A DNA stretch of 29,792 bases. It comes from CAZELM01 sp964512995 (GTDB lineage: Bacteria > CSSED10-310). A program made the position numbers and the translations under genes. Positions 8,694 through 18,200 of the stretch are shown in pieces (position 1 is the stretch's first letter; every line of letters begins with the position of its first letter). Under the pieces are notes generated by a model. The model did no database searches, had not been told where the DNA came from, and saw nothing but the letters and a program-made list of their open reading frames with translations. Location of the stretch: assembly GCA_964512995.1 (NCBI GenBank), contig CAZELM010000048.1, forward strand, positions 1-29,792, given 5' to 3'.

Positions 8694-9815
8694 TTATGTT
8701 TCGAGGATTTCCACATTCGCACGGGGAACGATCTGTTCGGCCCCGTTATCGAACCGGACGCGCAACACTCTGGCTTTGGTCTCGGATTCCAGTTGAAGCA
8801 GTTCCGGAGGCAGTTCCGCCACGGTGCCCAGAAACCCGAAAAACGGTTCCCGGATAACACGGATCGGCGTTCCGATTTTCAGGGAGCCTGCCTTGACTTC
8901 GATATCGAGAGACAGTTCCCGTTCCGGCATGGGAATGACGATCTCCGGTCGAATGACTCCGGCCCGGATCTGGGTGGCGCCGTTCGCGCATGCTTTTTTC
9001 CCTTCGTACTTTTTCAGAAGGTCGAAAGTGCGGGGTGTCATGGGGATTTCGCCGAATCCTTCGGTCACGACCAGTGTAATGCCTTTGTCTTCTGATCCGG
9101 TAATGGCGACTCCCAGATCATATCCCAGAAAATTACGGAGATCCTGATCATTGAATCCACCGACCACGATGGCTCGCACTTTATGTTCAATGGCTTTTTT
9201 CAAGGCGGCCTCGGTCACGATGCTTCCACCCACCACGATGCACCCCTGATGTTCGGCGGAAATTTTTTCGGGAGTCAGTGGTTCTTTGGGATCCCGGCAG
9301 GCCATCCGGATCATCCCGTGCGTCTCTCCGCCGATCCCGAAAATACCCTGAGCGAACGCCGCCCAGCACTGGATGGCAACGCCTTCATTGGGAAAAATCT
9401 CCGTCACCGTTCCCTCGATATAGGCTCGGACTTCAACCGGTATCGGCATCTCCCGGAGCAGAATCTTGCCGGTAATGGTGGAGACGTTTTCGAGGTAACA
9501 TTTGATGGGGGCTTTCAGCGTGGTCTTGAATAACCCGAAAAATGATTTGGAAACCGCATAGGTATCGTCTTTTTCGAGAATGGAGCCGGTTTCACGGGTG
9601 ACATGACTGGGTAAATCAGACGGTGGCACACCCAGTGTATTGGCGGCATTCACGGTTGTGACTTTTCCGGGAAGTTCGGTACGGGCGACGACCATATCGG
9701 ATGTGACATAATCGCCGACCGAGACCGTGACATGGCCTTTGAGCGGGAGAATGCGTTTTTTGGTCAGGTGAAGTTTGGGAGAAACTTTCAATCCGGGGGT
9801 ATATGCATGAGCCAT
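8694..9815 (-). CDS. Barrel-sandwich (RnfC-like) plus C-terminal KOW-like protein
   Basis: This 373-aa soluble protein is encoded directly after the MutL-like ATPase gene. Its N-terminus (LHLTKKRILPLKGHVTVSVG, ARTELPGKVTTVNAAN) looks like the lipoyl/biotin-like barrel-sandwich region seen at the start of RnfC, but no MKM attachment lysine is seen. A middle region has repeated glycine turns (GCIVVGGSIVTEAALKKAI, RAIVVGGFNDQDL). The C-terminus (TPIRVIREPFFGFLGTVAEL, ARVLRVRFDNGAEQIVP) fits a KOW/NusG-type beta barrel. ATG 9815 is chosen over the longer frame because AAGGAGATGTAATT immediately precedes it. There is no signal peptide or membrane helix. The role is unknown; it may dock the ATPase onto membrane partners. 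Confidence 0.75.
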   Translation of the reverse strand: MAHAYTPGLKVSPKLHLTKKRILPLKGHVTVSVGDYVTSDMVVARTELPGKVTTVNAANTLGVPPSDLPSHVTRETGSILEKDDTYAVSKSFFGLFKTTLKAPIKCYLENVSTITGKILLREMPIPVEVRAYIEGTVTEIFPNEGVAIQCWAAFAQGIFGIGGETHGMIRMACRDPKEPLTPEKISAEHQGCIVVGGSIVTEAALKKAIEHKVRAIVVGGFNDQDLRNFLGYDLGVAITGSEDKGITLVVTEGFGEIPMTPRTFDLLKKYEGKKACANGATQIRAGVIRPEIVIPMPERELSLDIEVKAGSLKIGTPIRVIREPFFGFLGTVAELPPELLQLESETKARVLRVRFDNGAEQIVPRANVEILET

Positions 9816-9831
9816 AATTACATCTCCTTGT

Positions 9832-11688
9832 TTAAAGTGCTTTTCCGAGCGCACGGAGTTCTCTGGGATTGTAGACTTCAAGATTTTCCAGCCATCCGAT
9901 CATCTGATCGATCCGCTCTTTCTTGTCGTCCGGAACGGTCATGAGCGGTCGTCCTCTCCCGTCGAGAATGATGCCGACGACCCCCCCATCGAGTTTTGTT
10001 TCGAGTTTGATCCCTTTACCGCGACCAAGATCGACCTTGCCAGTGGGTTCAAAAACAGCATCCGCCTGTTCACCGACACCGAGTTTGAACAATTTCATCT
10101 CACCCTGGTACAGGATGCCTTCGACTTTTTTATCCGGGAGTTGGATGGTGTATTTCATGACTTCGCGGCCCGGTTTGATCTGTCCGACCGGAGCGACGCA
10201 GGTGCCGAGATAGATCAGACAATCTTTGACGAACACTTCGGTCGCCGCCTTGGGATGAACTTCGGCCAGCACACCGAGATGGGGCATCATGAAAATGGAA
10301 TCGACCGCCAGAATCGTCACGCCTTCGGGCCGGAAAGCATCGATCATCATCAACGCAGACTGATTCCGGCGCGGTGCATGAGACAGAACGCCTCCGGATC
10401 CAACCAGGAGGTCGAGGTTCATCATGTTCACAATGGTTCCCTCCGTGCCCGACTGATCGAACGCATCGGCGATGGTCCGCTGCTTCTGGACGCCTTTGAG
10501 GGTGGTGGCAAACGATTTGTGCTGCACGAATGCCAGTCGGAGCGCTTCACGGGCAATCGCCTGCTCGATGACCAGTGATTCGAGAGTCTGAGGAATGGTG
10601 GTTGGCCGGATCATTTTGTTCTTGATCTGATTGCGGAGTTTCATTTCGTCGATGGGAAACGGCACCCATCGGGAAATATTGGGTAATGTCGCTTCGGCGA
10701 GCACATTGGAGATGGAGTAGCTCATGCCGAGATTGGCGGAGACGGTTCGGTTGAATACGGGTTTTTCGTCTTCCGGATCGACGAAAACAGAGAACACATC
10801 GGTGGTGGCTCCTCCGATATCGACTCCCACGACTTCCAGATCATTCATCTGCGCGACGCGTTCGATGATCGACCCGACCGCTCCGGGAGTCGGCATGATG
10901 GGCGAATCCGTCCAGGTCATGAGTTTCTTGTATCCGGGCGCCTGCTGCATGACATGCTCCATGAACATCTCATGGATGCAATCCCGGGCGGGACCCAGGT
11001 TTTCTTTTTCCAGAACCGGCCGGAGATTATCGACGATGACCAGATCCACCTTCTCTTCGAGAGACGTTTTCACATCCGTCTGAGCGTCCTTATTTCCCGC
11101 GTAGATGATGGGCAATTTGAAACCGATACCCAGGCGGGGTTTTGGATCCGCGGCGGAGATCAATTCCGCCAGTTCGACAACATGGCTCTTGGTGCCGCCG
11201 TCGATACCGCCGGACAGGAGAATCATATCCGGTCGAAGCTGCCGGATGCGCTCGATCTGCTCATGCGGCAATCGGTGATCGTTGGAGGCAATGACATCCA
11301 TGACAATGGCGCCTGCACCCAGAGCCGCACGTTCGGCACTCTCCGCGGTCATCGATCGCACAACCCCGGCGACCATCATCTGGAGTCCTCCTCCGGCGGA
11401 CGATGTTGAGATATAGATATCGCATCCCCGGCTTCCTTCCCGTTTCTTGATGATCTGGTTGTTTTCATCCAGAAGTTCCCGGCCGGACAACTCCGCCAAC
11501 TCCTGAACCGAATTCAAGACTCCCATGGTCACATCCTCAAACGGTGCTTCGACCGTTGTGGGAGCCTCACCGCGATGTGTCTGGCGATACTCTTTTTTCT
11601 CCTCGTCGTACTGGATCAGGATCGCCTTCGTTGTAGTACTGCCACAATCCGTTGCTATTATGACCTTAATGTCCTCCGGTTTTTTCAT
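9832..11688 (-). CDS. MutL/GlmL-family ASKHA ATPase (glutamate mutase L-like)
   Basis: This 618-aa protein matches the glutamate mutase L family. It starts with the ATP-phosphate loop ATDCGSTTTKAILIQ, then GEAPTTVEAPFEDVT and the signature YISTSSAGGGLQMMVAGVV, followed by a second glycine motif (LLSGGIDGGTKSHVVELAE), VGVDIGGATTDVFSVF and a late adenosine-type loop (DLLVGSGGVLSHAP). In clostridia such proteins are encoded beside the B12-dependent glutamate mutase subunits and are thought to act as chaperone or reactivating ATPases. No mutase gene occurs here; membrane-protein genes flank it instead. ATG 11688 overlaps the upstream stop by one base (TGATG) with AAGGAG eight bases away. The alternative GTG at 11697 is worse placed. 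Confidence 0.88.
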   Translation of the reverse strand: MKKPEDIKVIIATDCGSTTTKAILIQYDEEKKEYRQTHRGEAPTTVEAPFEDVTMGVLNSVQELAELSGRELLDENNQIIKKREGSRGCDIYISTSSAGGGLQMMVAGVVRSMTAESAERAALGAGAIVMDVIASNDHRLPHEQIERIRQLRPDMILLSGGIDGGTKSHVVELAELISAADPKPRLGIGFKLPIIYAGNKDAQTDVKTSLEEKVDLVIVDNLRPVLEKENLGPARDCIHEMFMEHVMQQAPGYKKLMTWTDSPIMPTPGAVGSIIERVAQMNDLEVVGVDIGGATTDVFSVFVDPEDEKPVFNRTVSANLGMSYSISNVLAEATLPNISRWVPFPIDEMKLRNQIKNKMIRPTTIPQTLESLVIEQAIAREALRLAFVQHKSFATTLKGVQKQRTIADAFDQSGTEGTIVNMMNLDLLVGSGGVLSHAPRRNQSALMMIDAFRPEGVTILAVDSIFMMPHLGVLAEVHPKAATEVFVKDCLIYLGTCVAPVGQIKPGREVMKYTIQLPDKKVEGILYQGEMKLFKLGVGEQADAVFEPTGKVDLGRGKGIKLETKLDGGVVGIILDGRGRPLMTVPDDKKERIDQMIGWLENLEVYNPRELRALGKAL

Positions 11689-12110
11689 CAGGTACACTCC
11701 TTGTCAACATCTTCTGCAGGTGGAGGTTCGGGCGGGACGGTTCCATCCCGGATGTCCTGTTCCCGCTCGATCACCTGGATCATGTATTGAATCGACTCCC
11801 GATACTCCAACATCTGCTGAAATTCTTTGTAGTCTTCTGAATTTAAAAACGCTGTCACAAATGGATAAAAAAACACCAGCGCCTGGCTGCCCAAATAGCT
11901 CAGCGGGGTCATGGATTCCAGCATCATGACCGCCGGCAATGTCAATTTTTTCTGACAGATCCATCGTGCCAGTTTATGCACAATCTCCGACTGCCGTGGT
12001 GTCGGCTGGAACGGCGCTTCCGGCTCAGTCTTAAATGCCGCTCCGACTGTTTTCCTGAATTTTTCCCAGCTTTTTTTCAATTCTGGCAATGACCGCCTCC
12101 CGATTTCCAT
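11688..12110 (-). CDS. Conserved 140-aa protein preceding MutL-like gene
   Basis: This protein has a helical core of about 90 residues with a striking hydrophobic stretch (LPAVMMLESMTPLSYLG, then QALVFFYPFVTAFLNSEDY) and a polyproline, acidic tail (PPEPPPAEDVDKE). I do not recognise a named family, but the core has the look of a conserved, membrane-associated module. Its stop shares one base with the MutL-like start, implying coupled translation. The start is unclear. ATG 12110 lies 80 nt inside the upstream gene without a ribosome site. A TTG at 12089, preceded by GGGAGG at six bases, would give a 133-aa protein and is a credible alternative. Confidence 0.68.
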   Translation of the reverse strand: MEIGRRSLPELKKSWEKFRKTVGAAFKTEPEAPFQPTPRQSEIVHKLARWICQKKLTLPAVMMLESMTPLSYLGSQALVFFYPFVTAFLNSEDYKEFQQMLEYRESIQYMIQVIEREQDIRDGTVPPEPPPAEDVDKECT

Positions 12111-12468
12111 CGAACATCACGAATATACCACGAATATCCAACAAACTCCCACTTTTTTCCGGTGATAAAAAGATACCATTTTCAGAGATATATCGTGAGC
12201 GGATACTGGACCACGGCAAGAACCGTCTGATTCCCAGTATCATCCGCGTAATACCATTTTCGTCGATCCAATACGTTGTTTTATGGTAAAAAGATGCGAG
12301 TGAAGCCATCAGGATCATCAATCCGATGCCACAATAATATAATTCATGGGTATAATGATAGAGCGCTCCCATCAGAACCCCGATGATCAGGAATGATGCG
12401 GCGGCCCGGATGGGATGAGTGGAGGCGGGATGAATGGACCATCGGCAGTCGCGATTGTCCGGTGTCAT
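12031..12468 (-). CDS. Small membrane protein with bacterial PH-like domain
   Basis: This 145-aa protein has two adjacent membrane helices (ASFLIIGVLMGALYHYTHELYYCGIGLMILMASLASF), then a soluble C-terminal domain with the bacterial PH (YcxB/bPH) pattern: YWIDENGITRMILG, FLPWSSIRSRYI and FVMFDGNREAVIARIEKKL. Such proteins are usually small membrane-surface scaffolds of unknown function. A GTG at 12474 could also start it; ATG 12468 is preferred with GGGG nearby. Its 3' end overlaps the following gene by up to 80 nt. It belongs to the first part of the MutL-type operon. Confidence 0.68.
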   Translation of the reverse strand: MTPDNRDCRWSIHPASTHPIRAAASFLIIGVLMGALYHYTHELYYCGIGLMILMASLASFYHKTTYWIDENGITRMILGIRRFLPWSSIRSRYISENGIFLSPEKSGSLLDIRGIFVMFDGNREAVIARIEKKLGKIQENSRSGI

Positions 12469-12483
12469 ATCCACCCCATTTCC

Positions 12484-12729
12484 CTATCTGGGTTCCGGGT
12501 TTGGATCCCGGGCCGATTGATGTTTTGACTTCAGCTCTTCGATTTCCCGGAGAAGATCTTCCGGGGTGATGATTCCTTTTTTGATCAGCGCCGACATCAG
12601 CGCTTCCATCGACATATTCACAGACAGCAACAACTCCCGAAATGATACATCCCGGACTTTGCCATCCGCATAAATCCGCATGGCGATATCGGAATCCGAT
12701 GATTGATTCTCTCTTTTTTTACCGAACAC
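12484..12729 (-). CDS. Small hypothetical protein, first gene of the long minus-strand run
   Basis: This 81-aa hydrophilic protein is not recognised. It has a short strand-rich start (IAMRIYADGKVRDVSFRELL) and a helical second half with the pattern LIKKGIITPEDLLREIEELK, typical of small adaptor or coiled-coil modules. The start is GTG at 12729 with GGGAG eight bases upstream. The next gene begins about 10 nt downstream, so it appears to head the operon that runs through the MutL-like ATPase genes. Confidence 0.6.
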   Translation of the reverse strand: MFGKKRENQSSDSDIAMRIYADGKVRDVSFRELLLSVNMSMEALMSALIKKGIITPEDLLREIEELKSKHQSARDPNPEPR

Positions 12730-12792
12730 TCAGGCATCTCCCATTCGTGAGCCGGACAAACATGAGCCATATTACCATTCTTCCGGACTAAG

Positions 12793-12819
12793 GTTATATC
12801 ATAAAATAATTACAATCAA
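12793..12819 (-). promoter_or_regulatory. Possible promoter of the MutL-type operon
   Basis: On the minus strand TTGATT (12819-12814) and TATAAC (12798-12793) are 15 nt apart, shorter than ideal, within an AT-rich patch upstream of the first gene. This is the best match I see between this operon and the radical SAM gene upstream, but it is weak. Confidence 0.3.
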
Positions 12820-12904
12820 TACCGCTCAAAATACGCCATCCGATACCGGTTTCCCTGATTCTCCGGATATTCATACCCATTGGTTTCACTGGCATGAACC
12901 GGGA

Positions 12905-14077
12905 TTACAGAAGCTGTTCCGATGTCCATTCCCGGATGGCGGTATCGGGATCGATGGATTCATCATTCAGGCGATCCCAACACCGGGAGGCGATTTCGCG
13001 GCGGAACGGATCCTGGATATCGGACAGATTTCGAAAAATTCCGATTCGCCGGCCGATCTGGTACAGCGTCCGATCATGGGATGGCATATCCAGAAACCGG
13101 TCGATTATCCGGATCATCGCGGGGATTTCATCCGGGAGACGGCCTTCGAGTTCCGGCAGCAGATTGATCGTATGATCACTCACCAAGTGACCGCGGGACA
13201 CATCCAGATGCGTCAGAAACAGACGGATTTCGGATATGATCTGGGAGTCGGTGAGCGGGGTGAACGCATTGCTGCGCCACATATCATACAAGGGGGTTCC
13301 CGGAACGATGGTCAGGGTGCGGAGTCGGACGACATCGGGTTCAATCCGGGAGATGATCGCCGCGGTATGAACGGCATGGTTGACCGAATGCTGGAGGCCA
13401 CCCAGTCCGGGCATGACATACAGGGAGAGTTCCATGCCGGCCTCCCGGACCACCTTCCCACCCCGAATGTGAGTTTCCGGCGATGCCCCTTTCTGCATCA
13501 GGGACAGAAGCGTTTCATCACCGGACTCCAGACCGGAGTGAATCCGGTTCAATCCTGCGGATTGGAGCTTCTGTAAAATACCGAACCCGAGACGTTCGGT
13601 AGTGGCGGATCGCGAATAGGCAGTGATTCGGCGAACGAATGGAAAAAATTCCCGGATTTTTTGCAGGATCCATTCAAGGTGAGCCGGTTTCATCGTCAGG
13701 GCATCGGCATCCTGGAGAAAAACGTGTTTTCCTCCGGAACCGTACCAGGAGAGCACTGCCCGGCAGGAATCCGAGAGGGCGTATTGGGACCCAAAAAGGG
13801 TTATCCCTAATCGGGAGACGGGGATATTGGAGGTGGAACCCGATATCTCCAATGGATAAGCGTTCCGGAACGCCCCAAGCATCCGGGAGATGGTCATCAG
13901 GTCATGGGCGATATCATCTATGGAGCGGATTTCAAATGGCTGATTTTTATATACCGGGCAAAATGCGCACCGGTTCCAGGGGCAGTTCCGGACCACCCGG
14001 AGAAACAGGCTTCGGGCTTCACTCGGTGGCCGGATGGGACCGCGTTCGTAATCCAATGACTCGACCCAATGGGACAT
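12905..14077 (-). CDS. Radical SAM protein
   Basis: This 390-aa protein carries an N-terminal radical SAM cluster motif, NCPWNRCAFCPVYK (C32, C37, C40; spacing C-x4-C-x2-C rather than the classic C-x3-C-x2-C). It belongs to a widespread uncharacterised group with the CPWNRC-x-FCPVYK signature followed by FEIRSIDDI. Later segments match the Elp3/HemN-type barrel: HVFLQDADALTM, ITAYSRSATTE, RIHSGLESGDETLL and LYVMPGLGG. The substrate is unknown. Start ATG 14077 has GGAGG just upstream. It is preceded by the PIG-L gene after 39 nt and probably shares its transcript. Confidence 0.85.
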   Translation of the reverse strand: MSHWVESLDYERGPIRPPSEARSLFLRVVRNCPWNRCAFCPVYKNQPFEIRSIDDIAHDLMTISRMLGAFRNAYPLEISGSTSNIPVSRLGITLFGSQYALSDSCRAVLSWYGSGGKHVFLQDADALTMKPAHLEWILQKIREFFPFVRRITAYSRSATTERLGFGILQKLQSAGLNRIHSGLESGDETLLSLMQKGASPETHIRGGKVVREAGMELSLYVMPGLGGLQHSVNHAVHTAAIISRIEPDVVRLRTLTIVPGTPLYDMWRSNAFTPLTDSQIISEIRLFLTHLDVSRGHLVSDHTINLLPELEGRLPDEIPAMIRIIDRFLDMPSHDRTLYQIGRRIGIFRNLSDIQDPFRREIASRCWDRLNDESIDPDTAIREWTSEQLL

Positions 14078-14116
14078 GGAACCTCCATTTTCCTCCTTCA
14101 GGGAAAAATCTTGTCT

Positions 14117-14761
14117 TTATTTCAGAATCAGCCGGATCGCTTCGAAGACTTCGGCATAGGGAACTTCGATCTGCACGCCCCGTGTTCTCGCCAGCGAAAA
14201 GATGAAGTCCGATTCGGCATAACCCCGGAAATGCTGCGATCTGTAACATTTCAATGCTGCTATTTTTCGTTCGATATGCTGTTTTTCGAGGTAAATGAAG
14301 CTGCGGGTCTCAAACAGGATATTATTCCATGGGATTTCATATCCCAGAATGCTGGTGCCTTTGAAGGCCCGTAATCCTTCTTCTGCGATGGTATGATGAT
14401 CCTGATGCAGATCCTGCAATGACGGGATGAATACGAGATCCGGCCGAAGATGGTCCCGGAACTGGATCAGGTTCTCCAGAATCTCCTGCCGATGATCCGG
14501 AAAATACCGGACGGGGTATCGGAAGAGATGGAGCCTGTCACGGGCGATACCCAGTTCCAGCGTGGCGTCATGCCATTCATGAAACAGCGTGTCCCGTGGG
14601 ATTCCGGCCGGGACCGACTCCTCACAAATCGAAAACGCGGCGATATGTACATCGCTGCCCTCCTCAACGAAACGTGCAATCGTGCCGCCGCACCCCAGTT
14701 CTGCGTCATCCGTGTGCGGTGAGAGTACAAGAATCTTTTGGAACATCCCTTTCATATTCAT
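14117..14761 (-). CDS. PIG-L/LmbE-family zinc-dependent deacetylase
   Basis: This 214-aa protein has the family zinc motif near the N-terminus, SPHTDDAELGCGG (H16, D18, D19), a Thr variant of the usual HPDDE, and the downstream HQDHHTI motif for the third ligand. The family removes N-acetyl groups from sugars such as GlcNAc conjugates (bacillithiol and mycothiol biosynthesis, or other glycans). The substrate here is unknown. ATG 14761 is chosen because AAGGGAG lies eight bases upstream. An in-frame ATG at 14812 lacks a site. It seems to be the first gene of a two-gene unit with the radical SAM gene. Confidence 0.88.
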   Translation of the reverse strand: MNMKGMFQKILVLSPHTDDAELGCGGTIARFVEEGSDVHIAAFSICEESVPAGIPRDTLFHEWHDATLELGIARDRLHLFRYPVRYFPDHRQEILENLIQFRDHLRPDLVFIPSLQDLHQDHHTIAEEGLRAFKGTSILGYEIPWNNILFETRSFIYLEKQHIERKIAALKCYRSQHFRGYAESDFIFSLARTRGVQIEVPYAEVFEAIRLILK

Positions 14762-15163
14762 ATTGACGGCTCCCTTCCAGAAATAAACAGAATGAATGCG
14801 ATTCAATCGCAACCATCATAAATCACTTGCCGAGTAATGGAAACAGAAGGCATTGCGATTTATCACACAGCCCGAACGGTTGTGTTTTCCAGCCCTCCTC
14901 CGCAATCCATCTCCCGGAGGGGAAGCAGGGACAGGATATGTTCTGAGGACCTCCTCCGGAAATATCCGATGATTTTACCAATATACTGAATACACACCCC
15001 GGTATGCAGAATCATCGCTCCGAATCATCGCATCTTTTGCCATTTCATTGAATCTGGGTGCACCTTCTTTCAGAGGGGATTTTTCGGAGTGAACGGTTAC
15101 GGATAGTCAAGCGATTCAGCAGCCGTTATTTGTAATTATCAATTCTTTTTTATAAAATGATGT

Positions 15164-15186
15164 GATGTGTGCAATTTTCACACATC
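15164..15186. promoter_or_regulatory. Perfect 8-bp inverted repeat upstream of repeat-protein gene
   Basis: GATGTGTG (15164-15171) and CACACATC (15179-15186) flank a 7-nt AT-rich spacer, about 60 bp upstream of the predicted -10. No U-tract follows, so it is not a terminator. It could bind a regulator dimer. The TGTG/CACA half-sites recall CRP/FNR-type sites, but the spacing is one base off their consensus. Confidence 0.4.
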
Positions 15187-15215
15187 GCCTCAGAAATATA
15201 ACAGTGAGAAATTGC

Positions 15216-15248
15216 TTGTGATGCCGGATTGGCTTCACACGGTATAAT
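15216..15248 (+). promoter_or_regulatory. Likely promoter of repeat-protein gene
   Basis: A perfect TATAAT (15243-15248) lies 34 nt upstream of the start codon. The -35 is poor; TTGTGA at 15216-15221 is at 21 nt. It may need an activator, for which the upstream inverted repeat is a candidate. Confidence 0.45.
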
Positions 15249-15282
15249 TTAACGACAGTTACCTTTTCAAGGGGAGAACACG

Positions 15283-18200
15283 ATGAAACCAATTCATTAT
15301 TTTCAGCTTTTCATGGCATTATTAGTCATTTCTTCCGGTGTCTCCATTGACTGTAATGCGCTCGATGAACCGGATTATTTCGAGATTGATCAAACCTGGA
15401 CAGGAAGGGATCAATTTATCGATGACAACACGATCGCAGAAATGGATATGACTGATCCAGACGATGAGGACATCCAGTCAGAAATGATAGATGATTCCGA
15501 GTATGATAACACGGCCTCGGAAATGATTATCGAAGAATCGGGGAATGGCGATGATGACGCAGCGATACTCGGTGATCAGCCATCCCGTTTAACGGCATGT
15601 GACGATTTCAACCGGGCGGATTCCTCGACGGTGACGGGATGGACGGAACAGGTCGGCGACTGGTCGATCGCTGGAAATCGTTTGTATAACGGGGCATTGG
15701 CATGGAATCATGTCACGTATAATGGCAGTACGTTATCAAATGGCTGCATTCAGGCTCGAGCAATCTACGGAACAGGGACGTCGGTCCGATTCGTTGGATT
15801 GACTGGCCGGTGGACAGGGGCCAGCAACAATGTTATGGCCAAGATACAGGACAATGCCGGATCTGGATATTGGGACAGTTATTATATCCTTCAGAATGGC
15901 AGTACTCTGGCGTCTGCCACCGGACAAAATTTTGGCGCGGATGCTAATATCCAGCTTTCGTTCAGCAGCACCAGCATGACTTTCCGTATTGATACGAACC
16001 GGGATGGCACATGGGACTACCAATATCCGGTTACGGTCACGACAGGAAGTGGATTATGTGGCGCAGCGTCATATGGTGTCGGTTATATTGATGACTGGTG
16101 TTATGGAACGGACTGCAATCCGCTCCCGACAGCCACGCCCACGCCGACACCCGTACCGACATACGCCTGTGATTATTTCAACCGGGCGGATTCATCGACG
16201 GTGACGGGATGGACGGAACAGTATGGGGACTGGTCGATCAATGGCAACCGGCTGTATGGGGGCGGCAGCGAATGGTGGTGGATTACGTATAATGGCAGCA
16301 CATTGGGGAATGGCTGTATCAAAGCCCGTGCGATCTATGGAACGGGTGCAGCCGTCAAAGCGGTTGGACTGACCGGCCGATATGTCGACACAAATACCAA
16401 TATCATGGCCAAGATTCAGGATAATGCAGGGAGCGGATATTGGGACAGTTACTTCATCTATCAGAACAACAGCATCCTGACCTATGCCTCCGGATTGAAC
16501 TTCGGAACCGATGCCATTATCCAGTTGTCTTATGTTGGAACTGCGTTGACATTCCGGGTTGATACCAATCGGGATGGAACCTGGGACTATACATACAATG
16601 CCACAGTGACCATGGCCACCGGATTGTGCGGTGCAACCGCTTACGGCACGTGCTATACCGATGACTGGTGCTATGGCACGGACTGTTCGATCATCGCAAC
16701 ACCCACGCCGACAGCCACACCAACTCCGACGAACACGCCGGTGCCGACCTATGCATGCGATTATTTCAACCGGGCGGATTCATCGACGGTGACGGGATGG
16801 ACGGAGCAATATGGGGACTGGTCGATCAATGGCAACCGGTTGTATGGCGGCGGCAGCGAATGGTGGTGGATCACGTATGATGGCAGCACATTGGGAAATG
16901 GCTGTATCAAAGCCCGGGCGATCTATGGAACGGGTGCAGCCGTCAAAGCGGTTGGACTGACCGGCCGATATGTCGACACAAATACCAATATCATGGCCAA
17001 GATTCAGGATAATGCAGGGAGCGGATATTGGGACAGTTACTTCATCTATCAGAACAACAGCATCCTGACCTATGCCTCCGGATTGAACTTCGGAACCGAT
17101 GCCATTATCCAGTTGTCTTATGTTGGAACTGCGTTGACATTCCGGGTTGATACCAATCGGGATGGAACCTGGGACTATACATACAATGCCACAGTGACCA
17201 TGGCCACCGGATTGTGCGGTGCAACCGCTTACGGCACGTGCTATACCGATGACTGGTGCTATGGCACGGACTGTTCGATCATCGCAACACCCACGCCGAC
17301 AGCCACACCAACTCCGACGAACACGCCGGTGCCGACCTATGCATGCGATTATTTCAACCGGGCGGATTCATCGACGGTGACGGGATGGACGGAGCAATAT
17401 GGGGACTGGTCGATCAATGGCAACCGGTTGTATGGCGGCGGCAGCGAATGGTGGTGGATCACGTATGATGGCAGCACATTGGGAAATGGCTGTATCAAAG
17501 CCCGGGCGATCTATGGAACGGGTGCAGCCGTCAAAGCGGTTGGACTGACCGGCCGATATGTCGACACAAATACCAATATCATGGCCAAGATTCAGGATAA
17601 TGCAGGGAGCGGATATTGGGACAGTTACTTCATCTATCAGAACAACAGCATCCTGACCTATGCCTCCGGATTGAACTTCGGAACCGATGCCATTATCCAG
17701 TTGTCTTATGTTGGAACTGCGTTGACATTCCGGGTTGATACCAATCGGGATGGAACCTGGGACTATACATACAATGCCACAGTGACCATGGCCACCGGAT
17801 TGTGCGGTGCAACCGCTTACGGCACGTGCTATACCGATGACTGGTGCTATGGCACGGACTGTTCGATCATCGCAACACCCACGCCGACAGCCACACCAAC
17901 TCCGACGAACACGCCGGTGCCGACCTATGCATGCGATTATTTCAACCGGGCGGATTCATCGACGGTGACGGGATGGACGGAGCAATATGGGGACTGGTCG
18001 ATCAATGGCAACCGGTTGTATGGCGGCGGCAGCGAATGGTGGTGGATCACGTATGATGGCAGCACATTGGGAAATGGCTGTATCAAAGCCCGGGCGATCT
18101 ATGGAACGGGTGCAGCCGTCAAAGCGGTTGGACTGACCGGCCGATATGTCGACACAAATACCAATATCATGGCCAAGATTCAGGATAATGCAGGGAGCGG

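Larger units (their letters stand above)
14762..15282. other. Divergent intergenic region
   Basis: This 521-bp stretch lies between the divergently transcribed PIG-L gene and the large repeat-protein gene. It holds a short direct repeat (GAATCATCGC at 15009 and 15022), an inverted repeat at 15164-15186 and a likely promoter for the plus-strand gene. I see no convincing ORF or RNA gene in it. Confidence 0.6.

Noticed and set aside
9832..11688. DNA mismatch repair MutL
   Set aside because: The name is shared, but the sequence is an ASKHA ATPase with CGSTTTK and ISTSSAGGGL motifs. No GHKL ATPase motifs are present.
15161..15186. Canonical CRP binding site
   Set aside because: The TGTG/CACA half-sites are present, but the spacing is wrong by one base and outer positions do not match.
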